From the NCBI RefSeq assembly GCF_042432495.1, contig NZ_JBHLXC010000002.1, forward strand, positions 310,001-374,000: a stretch of 64,000 nucleotides of DNA, in the 5' to 3' direction. This document shows positions 55,097-62,891 of this stretch, in pieces. Every line of letters starts with the position of its first letter. Within the stretch, counting starts at the first letter, position 1. The notes below the pieces were generated by a model. That model had not been told where the DNA came from and did no database searches. It was given only the letters and a program-made list of their open reading frames with translations. Source of the stretch: Pseudochelatococcus lubricantis. Its GTDB lineage: Bacteria > Pseudomonadota > Alphaproteobacteria > Rhizobiales > Beijerinckiaceae. Both the position numbers and the translations under genes were made by a program.

Positions 55097-56368
55097 TCAG
55101 ACCTCTTCCGGCCGGGCCCATTCGCCTTTCCGGAACACCGGCACGCGGCGGCCGTCGGCATGCACGCCGTCGATGTCGACCTCGTCCGAACCGATCATCC
55201 AGTCAATGTGGATGAAGCTCTTGTTGCCGCCGCGCGCCGCGATCTCTTCCGGCGTCAGCTTCGCGCCATCGACGAAGCACTTGGCGTAGCACTGGCCGAG
55301 CGCAATGTGGCAGGAGGCGTTCTCGTCGAACAGCGTGTTGAAGAACAGGATGCCGCTCTTCGAGATCGGCGACGAATGCGGCACCAGCGCGACCTCCCCC
55401 AGCCGGCGCGCGCCCTCGTCGGTGTCCAGCACCCGGTTGAGCACCTCCTCGCCGCGCGAGGCCTTCGCTTCCACGATCCGGCCCGCCTCGAAGCGCACGC
55501 GGATGTTGTCGATCAGCGTGCCCTGATGCGAGAGCGGCTTGGTGCTCGCCACGTATCCCTCCACGCGCGCGGCATGCGGCGTGGTGAACACCTCCTCGGT
55601 GGGGATGTTGGCGTTGCAGGTGATGCCGTTCTTCGCCGTCGAGGCGCCGCCGTGCCATTCGTGGCCGTCGGCGAGGCCGATCGTGAGGTCCGTTTCCGGC
55701 CCGGTGAAATGCAGCGCGTGGAAGCGCTGGGCGTTCAGCCACGCCGAGCGGCGGTGCAGCGCCGCGTTGTGGGCCGCCCAAGCGCCCACCGGATCGTCGC
55801 CGTCGACGCGCGAGGCGGCGAAGATCGCATCCGACAGCTTCCGCACCGCGACGTCCTGCGCGTCGTCCGGAAAGACCTGCCGCGCCCAGGAGAGCCCGGG
55901 ATAAGCGACGATGTTCCAGTTGATGTCGAAACCCGCGATCTTCTCCAGCGCCGGCTGATAGGCGACCGAATTGGCCTTGCTGGCGCGCGCTACCTTCACG
56001 GGGTCCTCGTTCGAGAGCAGCATCGGGTCGTCGCCGACGATGGCGAGCCGGGCCGTGTTGGCCGAAAACGCCTTCGCCATGCCCTCATAGAGCCAGCCCG
56101 CCGCGCGGTCGAACCCGGGATCGGCGGCGAAGCGGTAGCGGGCAAGCGTCAGTTCCTCGTCGGAAAAGAACGGCGTCACCAGCCCGGCACCCGCCGAATA
56201 GGCATGGAAGGCGATGCGGCGCACGAGCGGCAGCGCCGCCACCGGTGCCGTCACGAGCAGGTCCTGCCCTGCCTGCAGTTGCAGCCCGACCCGGATGGCA
56301 ACCTCCGCCAGCCTGTCGAGCTTCACCGGATCGATCGAGGGGGAAAGGTCCTGCGGATGCGTCGTCAT
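55097..56368 (-). CDS. Aminopeptidase, M29 (aminopeptidase T/S) family
   Basis: 423-aa cytosolic metallo-aminopeptidase. M29 landmarks are the N-terminal VGLQLQAGQDLLVTAP, the metal-ligand glutamate in NIPTEEVFTTP near residues 252-262, GILFFNTLFDENASCHIALG and the H-I-D-W metal site (HIDWMIGS) near the C-terminus. Length is normal (~410). Releases N-terminal residues from peptides, requiring cobalt, zinc or magnesium in characterised members. Confidence 0.93.
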   Translation of the reverse strand: MTTHPQDLSPSIDPVKLDRLAEVAIRVGLQLQAGQDLLVTAPVAALPLVRRIAFHAYSAGAGLVTPFFSDEELTLARYRFAADPGFDRAAGWLYEGMAKAFSANTARLAIVGDDPMLLSNEDPVKVARASKANSVAYQPALEKIAGFDINWNIVAYPGLSWARQVFPDDAQDVAVRKLSDAIFAASRVDGDDPVGAWAAHNAALHRRSAWLNAQRFHALHFTGPETDLTIGLADGHEWHGGASTAKNGITCNANIPTEEVFTTPHAARVEGYVASTKPLSHQGTLIDNIRVRFEAGRIVEAKASRGEEVLNRVLDTDEGARRLGEVALVPHSSPISKSGILFFNTLFDENASCHIALGQCYAKCFVDGAKLTPEEIAARGGNKSFIHIDWMIGSDEVDIDGVHADGRRVPVFRKGEWARPEEV

Positions 56369-56488
56369 GAATACCTGCCTGAATGGAGTTCCCGAAGCCC
56401 GGCACCCGGCCGGACCTCGCCTCCGTCGAGGAAAGTCCGCCCGCCAGCGCCTGTCAACAGAAACTCGCGCGTGAATTCACGCAGGAAT

Positions 56489-57949
56489 TCACGCATGGCC
56501 GTCGGAAACGGAAGCCTCCATGGCGCCGGTCCGCCCGCGGCTTACCTCCTCGCCGGCCCGCGGCGGAAGGCGCAGGAACGATATGGTGGAGGCCGCCGCA
56601 AGCAGCGCCAGCACGATGAAGCCGGCCCTGATGTCGACAATGGATATCGTCGCCGCGCCGCGCGCCGCCATGCTCGCCTGGATGGCAAGCGCCGCGATGC
56701 TGACGCCCATGCTGAATGCCACCTGCTGCAGCATGCTCGACAATGTGTTGGCGCTGCTCATGCGCTCCGGCGGGATATCGGCATAGACCAGCGCATTCAC
56801 CCCCGTGAGCTGAAGGGAGCGGAACATGCCGCCGACAAACAGCACGATCATGATGACGGATTGTGGCGTGAGCGGCGTCAGCGCCGCGCATGCGACGATC
56901 GTCAGCGCCACCATCACGGCGTTGGCGGTCAGCACCAGCCGGAAGCCGAAGCGCCGGAAAACCGGTGTGATCAGGATTTTGGCCATGATCGCCCCCGTCG
57001 CTCCGGTAAAGGTGATCATCCCCGCCGCGAACGGCGACATGCCCATCACGACCTGCAGCAGCAGCGCCATCAGGAAGGGCGCCGCCCCCACATCGAACCG
57101 GCACAGATTGCCACCCACGATGGAGGCCCTGAACGTCCGTATCCGCATCAGCCCGAAGTCCACGACGGGGTGGAGCGTGCGGCGCGCGTGGTGGACATAA
57201 AGCAGCGCGCACACCAGCCCTACCAGCAGCACGAGCGTGCTGAACTGCCACGAGATCGCGCCGTGGCCGAGCGTCTCGAAGCCAAGCACGAGACACGCCA
57301 GCGCCACGCCCGTCAGCACGAAGCCGCGCACGTCGAGCGGCGGCACGCCGTCCTCGCGCGTGTTCCTGATGAACGTCAGCGCCAGCACGACGCCGATCAC
57401 GCCCACCGGCACGTTCATCAGGAATATCCACCGCCAGGAGCCGAAGGTGGTGATGAAGCCGCCGACCGGCGGGCCGAGCACCGGGCCGAGCAGCGCGGGC
57501 AACGTGAGATAGGTCGTCGCCTGCATGAGATCGGCCTTGCTGACGGAGCGCAGCATGACGATGCGCCCCACCGGCACCATCATCGCCCCCGCCACGCCTT
57601 GCGCAAGCCGCGCGGCGACGAGTTCGCCGAGCGAGCCCGCAAGGCCGCAGAAGACGGAGCTGACCGTGAACAGCACGATCGCCGCGACGAACACGTTGCG
57701 CGCGCCGAACCTGTCCGCCACCCAGCCGCTCACGGGAATGAACACCGACACGCTGAGCAGGTAGGACGTGATCGCGATATTGAGCCGCACGGGATCGGCG
57801 TTCAGCGACCGCGCCATGTCCGGCAGGGCCATCGCGATCACCGTCGAGTCGAGCATCTGCATGAACAGCGCGAAGCCCACGATATAGGGTACGATGAAGC
57901 GCGAGCGGGCGACCCGCTCGATCAGGCCAGGCTTTGCAGCGGAAGTCAT
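56489..57949 (-). CDS. MFS drug exporter, DHA2 family (EmrB/QacA)
   Basis: 486-aa inner-membrane proton antiporter with about 14 membrane helices. Motif A GWVADRFGARNVF near residues 75-87, the antiporter motif C-like ALLGPVLGPPVGGF near 150-163 and the DHA2 LDSTVIAMALP in helix 1 are present. Substrate unknown; no EmrA-type adaptor is encoded alongside. ATG at 57949 overlaps the marR-type stop as ATGA, so repressor and pump are made from one mRNA. A perfect 14-bp dyad lies at 56469-56482 after its stop. Confidence 0.9.
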   Translation of the reverse strand: MTSAAKPGLIERVARSRFIVPYIVGFALFMQMLDSTVIAMALPDMARSLNADPVRLNIAITSYLLSVSVFIPVSGWVADRFGARNVFVAAIVLFTVSSVFCGLAGSLGELVAARLAQGVAGAMMVPVGRIVMLRSVSKADLMQATTYLTLPALLGPVLGPPVGGFITTFGSWRWIFLMNVPVGVIGVVLALTFIRNTREDGVPPLDVRGFVLTGVALACLVLGFETLGHGAISWQFSTLVLLVGLVCALLYVHHARRTLHPVVDFGLMRIRTFRASIVGGNLCRFDVGAAPFLMALLLQVVMGMSPFAAGMITFTGATGAIMAKILITPVFRRFGFRLVLTANAVMVALTIVACAALTPLTPQSVIMIVLFVGGMFRSLQLTGVNALVYADIPPERMSSANTLSSMLQQVAFSMGVSIAALAIQASMAARGAATISIVDIRAGFIVLALLAAASTISFLRLPPRAGEEVSRGRTGAMEASVSDGHA

Positions 57950-58401
57950 GATGGGGGCAACTCGCTCAGTCTGATCAGCGGCTCGATTGCCAGCTGGATG
58001 CGCTTGCGTTCCTGGTCCGTCAGTTGCGCGATGCGGGCGGCGAGCCAGGCGGTGCGCAGGCGTTTGACCTCGTCGAGCACGCGCTCGCCTTCCCCGGTGA
58101 TCGCAAGGCCCACCCGCCGGCGGTCGTCGTGCGCGCCCTCGATGCGCCGCAGCAGGCCCGCCGTTTCGAGCTGCTTTATATGCGCGCTCATGCTTGGCGG
58201 CGTGATGCGCTCGCGCGCCGCCAGCTCGTTGACGCCGATGCCGGGCTCACGCTGGAGCGTGCCCAGAAGCAGCGTCTGGAACGGCGACAGGCCCACCGCT
58301 CCCCGCGTCTCCCGGCGCAGGTCGCGGTTGAGCCGCAGGATGGCCGGGCGCAGCAGATCGGCGATGGCCGCCGCCTCGTCCTCAAGACGCTCGGATGGCA
58401 T
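57946..58401 (-). CDS. MarR-family transcriptional regulator
   Basis: 151-aa winged-helix repressor. The recognition region reads GIGVNELAARERITPPSMSAHIKQLETAGLLRR, followed by a wing AHDDRRRVGLAITGEG. It most likely represses its own operon with the DHA2 exporter and is released by a toxic ligand. ATG at 58401 is used; a GTG eight codons upstream lacks a ribosome-binding site. The operator is probably the dyad at 58463-58501. Confidence 0.9.
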   Translation of the reverse strand: MPSERLEDEAAAIADLLRPAILRLNRDLRRETRGAVGLSPFQTLLLGTLQREPGIGVNELAARERITPPSMSAHIKQLETAGLLRRIEGAHDDRRRVGLAITGEGERVLDEVKRLRTAWLAARIAQLTDQERKRIQLAIEPLIRLSELPPS

Positions 58402-58462
58402 GGTGGATATACTCTCGGGGTGCACGCCGCGACCGCAGCAAGACAGGAAAACGTCTTTCGCC

Positions 58463-58501
58463 GCCTCATAATATTAGTTAGACTAACTATATAAATGAGG
58501 C
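58463..58501. promoter_or_regulatory. Large MarR-type operator dyad
   Basis: TAGTTAGACTAACTA at 58475-58489 is a perfect 15-bp dyad of the type bound by MarR repressors. A second pair, GCCTCAT (58463-58469) and ATGAGGC (58495-58501), is centred on the same base, making a nested 39-bp symmetrical site. It lies 62 bp before the marR-type gene and ~130 bp before lepB. Confidence 0.8.
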
Positions 58502-58629
58502 CATCGACCGTCAAGCTGCGTTTCGCGCACGGCAGCCTCGCGCGACCGGCAGGGAGCGTGACGCCCACAAAGCGCTTGCCCGCATCGGCATCCATCTCCT
58601 ATTCAGGAGGCCCACGCACGGAGCATGTC

Positions 58630-59421
58630 ATGAACGCCTCATCCGACGACGGTACGCAGCAGCGGGACGACAGCAACGCACCGAAACGCGGAAAAGGCGG
58701 CATCGGCGACTCGGTCAAGGTGGTCGCCCAGGCGATACTGATCGCACTCGTGATCCGCACCTTCCTGTTCCAGCCGTTCAGCATCCCCTCCGGGTCGCTC
58801 ATCCCCACGCTTCTGATCGGCGACTATCTGTTCGTGTCGAAATATGCCTACGGCTATTCGCGCTATTCCTTCCCGTGGGGCATCGTCCCGTTCGAGGGGC
58901 GGATCTGGAGCGCGGAACCGCAGCGCGGCGATATCGCCGTCTTCGCCTCGCCGAAGAACGACGGCACCGATTATGTCAAGCGGGTGATCGGCCTGCCCGG
59001 CGACACCATCCAGATGGTCGACAACGTGCTCGTCATCAACGGCAAGCCGGTCGAACGCGAGCGGATCGGCACCTATCCCGACGCCGATCAGTGGGGCCGG
59101 CCGCTGAACGTGCCGCTCTACCGCGAAACGCTCCCCGGCGGCCGCAGCCACCTCATCATTGAGCGCGAGGGCGCGGCAAGCTACTGGGCGAACACGTTCG
59201 TCTACAAGGTGCCGGACGGGCACTATTTCATGATGGGCGACAACCGCGACAACTCCAGCGATTCCCGCGACCTCGCGTCCATGGGCTATGTGCCGTTCGA
59301 TCACTTCATCGGCCGGGCCGAGATCACATTCTTCTCGCTGGACGACGAAACGCCCGCGTGGCAGATATGGAATTGGCCGTCGGCGGTGCGCTGGGACCGC
59401 CTGTTCATGCGCATTCACTGA
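58630..59421 (+). CDS. lepB: Signal peptidase I
   Basis: 263-aa inner-membrane serine protease that removes Sec/Tat signal peptides. One N-terminal membrane helix (residues ~30-47) is followed by box B SGSLIPTLLIGD with catalytic S56, the general-base K117 in YVKRVIGLPGD, and box E GDNRDNSSDSR. ATG at 58630 follows CGGAG by 7-8 nt; 45 open codons upstream pass through the MarR operator and are rejected. Unusually it stands alone next to a drug-efflux regulator rather than with acpS/rnc/era. Confidence 0.93.
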   Translation: MNASSDDGTQQRDDSNAPKRGKGGIGDSVKVVAQAILIALVIRTFLFQPFSIPSGSLIPTLLIGDYLFVSKYAYGYSRYSFPWGIVPFEGRIWSAEPQRGDIAVFASPKNDGTDYVKRVIGLPGDTIQMVDNVLVINGKPVERERIGTYPDADQWGRPLNVPLYRETLPGGRSHLIIEREGAASYWANTFVYKVPDGHYFMMGDNRDNSSDSRDLASMGYVPFDHFIGRAEITFFSLDDETPAWQIWNWPSAVRWDRLFMRIH

Positions 59422-59468
59422 CAATCGCCTTCCGCCAGCGGCGGGAGGGCTCCGGCCGGTCACGGCGC

Positions 59469-59536
59469 GGCGGGGACGGCCCCGCCCTCGACGCCCGATG
59501 TCGACGCCTCCTCAATCCGGCGGGGACGACCCCGCC
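59469..59536 (+). promoter_or_regulatory. Guanidine-II (mini-ykkC) riboswitch
   Basis: Two perfect 7-bp hairpins with identical stems: GGCGGGG-ACGG-CCCCGCC (59469-59486) and GGCGGGG-ACGA-CCCCGCC (59519-59536). ACGR loops on paired hairpins define mini-ykkC. Between them GCCTCC (59506-59511) is exactly complementary to the Shine-Dalgarno GGAGGC (59548-59553). Model: without guanidinium the linker masks the ribosome-binding site; ligand binding and loop-loop contact free it. It precedes an SMR exporter, the usual target. Confidence 0.92.
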
Positions 59537-59558
59537 ACGAACTGACTGGAGGCCCTTC

Positions 59559-59894
59559 ATGGGACAATCCGGAATTGCGTGGCTCGCCCTCTTCGTCGCG
59601 GGCCTGTTCGAGACCGTCTGGGCGATCGGGCTCAAGTATACGGAAGGTTTCACCCGCCTTGTGCCCTCGCTCCTCACGCTGGCGGCGATGGCGGTCAGCT
59701 TCGCGCTGCTGGCGTGGTCGCTGAAAGTTCTGCCCGTCGGCACCGCCTATGCGATCTGGACCGGAATCGGCGCGATCGGCACCGTCATTCTGGGCGTGGT
59801 GCTGTTCCACGAACCGATGACGACGATGCGGCTCGTCTGCGTCGGGCTGATTGTCTCCGGGATCGTCGGCCTGAAGATTTTCTCACCCGTATAG
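59559..59894 (+). CDS. gdx: SMR-family guanidinium exporter (SugE/Gdx)
   Basis: 111-aa small multidrug resistance protein with four membrane helices. It has the SugE/Gdx pattern GLFETVWAIGLKYTEGF, where E18 is the essential membrane carboxylate, and TAYAIWTGIGAIGT in helix 3. Riboswitch-linked members export guanidinium in exchange for protons as a dual-topology dimer. ATG at 59559 follows GGAGG by 6 nt. Single gene under riboswitch control. Confidence 0.92.
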   Translation: MGQSGIAWLALFVAGLFETVWAIGLKYTEGFTRLVPSLLTLAAMAVSFALLAWSLKVLPVGTAYAIWTGIGAIGTVILGVVLFHEPMTTMRLVCVGLIVSGIVGLKIFSPV

Positions 59895-59923
59895 CCCGAG
59901 TTCCGCGAAACATTCCCCAAGAA

Positions 59924-59955
59924 CAAAAAAATCCGGCGGCCAGAACGGCCGCCGG
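59924..59955 (-). terminator. Rho-independent terminator on the minus strand
   Basis: CCGGCGGCC (59933-59941) and GGCCGCCGG (59947-59955) form a perfect 9-bp stem with a 5-nt loop, followed on the minus strand by a T-run (A-run at 59924-59931). It terminates a leftward transcript, either the AEC transporter mRNA or a shorter RNA from 59956-60126, and may also act on readthrough from the exporter. Confidence 0.8.
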
Positions 59956-60126
59956 TCAGAGGGTCACACGATCGAAGGGTCGGGCGCGCCGTATTCTCGA
60001 ATTCACATTCCCTTCCCGTCCCGATGCAGGGCCGGGATACGCACACTTCGCGCCCTCGCCACAACTTGAACGGAAGATGTAAAATAGTCGTTTCTCCCCG
60101 GCGCGGCGAACGACAAAAATCGACAT
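59956..60126 (-). CDS. Possible 56-aa ORF ending at a terminator
   Basis: Downstream of the AEC transporter gene on the same strand, an ATG at 60126 with GGGGAA just upstream opens a 56-codon frame that stops exactly where the terminator stem begins. The product is basic (start MSIFVVRRAGEKRLFYIF) and not recognised. The alternative is simply a long 3' untranslated region or a 3'-derived small RNA. Support is position only. Confidence 0.3.
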   Translation of the reverse strand: MSIFVVRRAGEKRLFYIFRSSCGEGAKCAYPGPASGREGNVNSRIRRARPFDRVTL

Positions 60127-60161
60127 ATTCCCCGCGCGTTCCGGAAAGTCCGCAAGGCCTC

Positions 60162-61100
60162 CTACACGGGCGCCGCGCCGATGAACCATAGCCAGAACGT
60201 TATAGTGACGACCGAAACGAGTGTTGTCAGCGAAATGGCGTTTGAGGCCAACGCCTCGCCGGATCTGTAGCGGATCGCGACCAGATAGGCATTGATGCCG
60301 GTCGGCAACGCCGCGAAGGTCACCGCCACGGCGGCGAAAACCGGCGGCATCGCGAAGACGTGAAAGGCGAGAATCCAGGTTACGAACGGATGCACGACCA
60401 GCTTGAACACAGTCATGACCGTTGTCGGGCCGAGATTGCCCCGCAGGCCGTAGCGCGCCACGGCCATGCCCATCGCGACGAGCGTTACGGGCGCCGCGGC
60501 CACGGCGAGCTGCCCGACGATGTCCACGACAAGGCCCGGCAACGGGATATGCGCGATGCGCACGATGCCGCCGAGCACGATCGCGATGATGATCGGGTTC
60601 GTCGCCAGCGCCCGCAGCGTCGCCACGATGCCGAAGCCGCGCCCTTCCCCGTTGGCGCGGGAGAACATGATGGCCGCCGCCAGCATGATGATGGGCAGAT
60701 GCACGGCGATCAGCAGGAACATCGGCAGCGCGCCGGGCTCGCCGAACACCATCACGATGAGCGGCACACCCAGTTGCACGGTGTTCGACTGCGCGGCGGA
60801 GAAGCCGCATATCACGGTTTCGGTTCCGCTCGCCTCGAACAACCGGCGCGCCAGCGCCATCGCCAGCAGCCACACAATGGCAACGCCCAGGAAATACGCC
60901 GCCCAGTAGCTCCATGGGCTGGCCTCGGGAACGCTGCCCTCCGACAGGGTGCGGAAAATCAGCGCCGGAATGGCGAGTGTCGCGACGAAGTCCGACACGC
61001 CGATCGCCGTGCTTTCGGGCAGCAGCCGTGTTCTTGCGACGAACCAGCCAAGCCCGATGAGCCCGAAAACCGGCGCGACGAGGGTCAGTATCTGATTCAT
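60162..61100 (-). CDS. AEC-family transporter (auxin efflux carrier-like)
   Basis: 312-aa inner-membrane protein with about ten helices of the bile acid/AEC type: PVFGLIGLGWFVARTRLLP at the N-terminus, AAQSNTVQLGVPL in the middle and the crossover FAALPTGINAYLVA near residues 272-285. Relatives export or import malate, malonate or other acids (MdcF, YfdV). Substrate unknown. ATG at 61100 (MNQILTLVAPVFG) is the family start. Confidence 0.9.
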   Translation of the reverse strand: MNQILTLVAPVFGLIGLGWFVARTRLLPESTAIGVSDFVATLAIPALIFRTLSEGSVPEASPWSYWAAYFLGVAIVWLLAMALARRLFEASGTETVICGFSAAQSNTVQLGVPLIVMVFGEPGALPMFLLIAVHLPIIMLAAAIMFSRANGEGRGFGIVATLRALATNPIIIAIVLGGIVRIAHIPLPGLVVDIVGQLAVAAAPVTLVAMGMAVARYGLRGNLGPTTVMTVFKLVVHPFVTWILAFHVFAMPPVFAAVAVTFAALPTGINAYLVAIRYRSGEALASNAISLTTLVSVVTITFWLWFIGAAPV

Positions 61101-61262
61101 CCGGTGAAGGCGGAGGGAAAGAAAGTGGGAGGGCGGAAGGCGCATCGACGCACCGGCAAGCGCGCGGACCTCGAAAAAGTACGCACTCACTCCGCCAGGC
61201 GTCAATTGCGTGCAGCGCAGGACAGACTTGCGCCCCCGGTTTCCACCGCCCCGCCCGGAGGC

Positions 61263-62039
61263 TTACGCGGCCGGATAGACCTCGCTGAAGAACGCCAGCA
61301 CGCCCTGCTTGTGCGCCTTGTCGCCAACCGCGAGATTGTGGTCACGGCCGGGAATCTCAAGAAAACGGCCGTGAGGCAGGAGCGCCGCCAGCGCCTCGCC
61401 GGAGCCGGCGATGGGATCGCGCGAGCCCACGGCGACGAGCACGGGCATGGCGATCGCGGCGACCTCGGCGCGGGTCAGCGCCCCGCCGCGCGAGCCGCGA
61501 ATGCAGGCCGCGAGCGCCCGCAGGTCACTGCCCGTCTGCTGTGCGAAGGCGCGGAACATGCGCTGGTTCGGGTCCGTCAGATCCTCCAGCGACGACGCCT
61601 CCATCGCCTCCGCGATAGCGGTCGGCAGGCCGTCGCCATCGACGAGGTGAATGCCGAGCCCGCCGAGCACGGCCGCCGCCACCCTTTCGGGATGCAGCAC
61701 GGTGAGCCGCGCCGTGTTGCGCGCGCCCATCGAATAGCCGATCACGGCGGCGCGCTCGATGTCCAGATGGTCGAGCAGGCGGCGCGCGTCCTCCGCCATG
61801 TTCGCGGTGGTATAGGCAGCCGGATCGTAGAGCTTCTCGCTCTGGCCATGCCCGCGGTTGTCGAGCGCGATGACGCGATAGCCGGCACGCCCCAGCGTCG
61901 TCGTCCACATCGTATTGACCCAGTTCACGGCATGATTCGAGGCGAAGCCATGAATGAGCAGCACCGGCCGGCCATCGCCGTTCCGGGCAGGAATATCGAT
62001 GAAATTGATGCGAACGCCATCGGACGAGAACGCCTGCAC
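61263..62039 (-). CDS. Alpha/beta hydrolase
   Basis: 258-aa alpha/beta-hydrolase. The oxyanion motif HGFASN is at residues ~30-35, the nucleophile serine sits in GYSMG near 100-104, and the acid/base pair is likely D in VGSRDPIAG and H in GRDHN. Many homologues are annotated only as esterase or hydrolase. Start is GTG at 62039 with GGGAGGA about 9 nt upstream. Next to tRNA-Val. Confidence 0.88.
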   Translation of the reverse strand: MQAFSSDGVRINFIDIPARNGDGRPVLLIHGFASNHAVNWVNTMWTTTLGRAGYRVIALDNRGHGQSEKLYDPAAYTTANMAEDARRLLDHLDIERAAVIGYSMGARNTARLTVLHPERVAAAVLGGLGIHLVDGDGLPTAIAEAMEASSLEDLTDPNQRMFRAFAQQTGSDLRALAACIRGSRGGALTRAEVAAIAMPVLVAVGSRDPIAGSGEALAALLPHGRFLEIPGRDHNLAVGDKAHKQGVLAFFSEVYPAA

Positions 62040-62100
62040 GCTGCACTTCCTCCCTGCCGGTAACGGGCTGGTGCGCCGCGCGTGTCGCCCGGAAACATGG

Positions 62101-62174
62101 TGGGCGGTGAGGGATTCGAACCCCCGACATCCACGGTGTAAACGTGGCGCTCTAACCAGCTGAGCTAACCGCCC
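62101..62174 (-). tRNA. tRNA-Val (anticodon TAC)
   Basis: 74 nt on the minus strand fold as a full cloverleaf: acceptor GGGCGGT/ACCGCCC with discriminator A, D-stem GCTC/GAGC, anticodon stem CCACG/CGTGG enclosing TTTACAC (anticodon TAC, valine), and T-loop GGTTCGAATCC. CCA is not encoded. It follows hup and lon, a common order in Hyphomicrobiales. Confidence 0.97.
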
Positions 62175-62410
62175 CCGACAACTTCAGGCTTCAAAACACG
62201 CCCGCGGGTCGACGAGGCGCAATCTTCTTCCGGCGACACCGGCACGCCCCCATCGTCTAAGGGAACCTGCCGGGTGTTTCAAGATGCAAATCGACTCTTC
62301 CCCGGCCCGCCCGAAAGGGCCTGCAGCACCAAGTCTCCGAAGATATCGGGAGCTGATCCACATCCGGGCTTTTCCGTGCACAGGCGCCGTCGCGCGACCC
62401 GGGAGAAAGC

Positions 62411-62689
62411 TTACTTGTTGTTGACGGCATCCTTGAGGCCGGCGCCAGCCTTGAACTTCGGCGTGCGGGAAGCAGCGACCTCGATGGTCTCGCCGGTGCG
62501 AGGGTTGCGGGCCGTACCGGCCGGACGGTCTGCGACCACAAAGGTGCCGAAACCAATCAGCTTGACTTCGTCACCCTGGGCAAGCGCCGAGGTGATCACC
62601 TCGATAGCGGCGTCCAGCGCATCGCCCGCCTGGGCTTTGGTCAGACCGGCCTTGTCGGCGACGGCTGAAACGAGATCACCTTTATTCAT
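62411..62689 (-). CDS. hupB: DNA-binding protein HU
   Basis: 92-aa nucleoid protein forming dimers that bend DNA. It starts MNKGDLVSAVADKAGLTKAQA, has GFGTFVVADRPAGTARNPRTGE with the proline-tipped DNA-binding arm, and ends in KFKAGAGLKDAVN, as in other HU. ATG at 62689 follows AGGAGG by 5-6 nt. Located downstream of lon, as in many proteobacteria; Lon degrades HU-like proteins in E. coli. Confidence 0.96.
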   Translation of the reverse strand: MNKGDLVSAVADKAGLTKAQAGDALDAAIEVITSALAQGDEVKLIGFGTFVVADRPAGTARNPRTGETIEVAASRTPKFKAGAGLKDAVNNK

Positions 62690-62826
62690 ATGGTCCTCCT
62701 GAACTCGTCAACCCGAGTTATGGTTTCGTATCATGCCGGCGTGGGCATCGTGTCCGATCATACGGCAAGTGCCACCGGATGCCGTAAATTATAAGCGAAA
62801 GCAATGCCTTCCCAGCATTTTTCGGC

Positions 62827-62857
62827 AAAAAAGCCCCCCGGATCCGCTCCGGGGGGC
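62827..62857 (-). terminator. Rho-independent terminator of lon
   Basis: GCCCCCCGGA (62833-62842) and TCCGGGGGGC (62848-62857) form a perfect 10-bp stem with a 5-nt loop; on the minus strand six T residues follow (A-run 62827-62832). It lies 34 bp after the lon stop, so hup has its own promoter. Confidence 0.92.
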
Positions 62858-62891
62858 CGTTTTCAACAATTATTCGGCAACATCAGCCGGC

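Noticed and set aside
56469..56482. Perfect palindrome GCGTGAATTCACGC
   Set aside because: Lies between the MFS stop and the aminopeptidase start with a partial direct copy beside it; no promoter elements, so not called as an operator.
55160..58471. 1103-codon plus-strand open frame across the aminopeptidase, MFS and MarR genes
   Set aside because: Low-complexity His/Arg/Asp translation opposite three recognised genes; no ribosome-binding site or family match.
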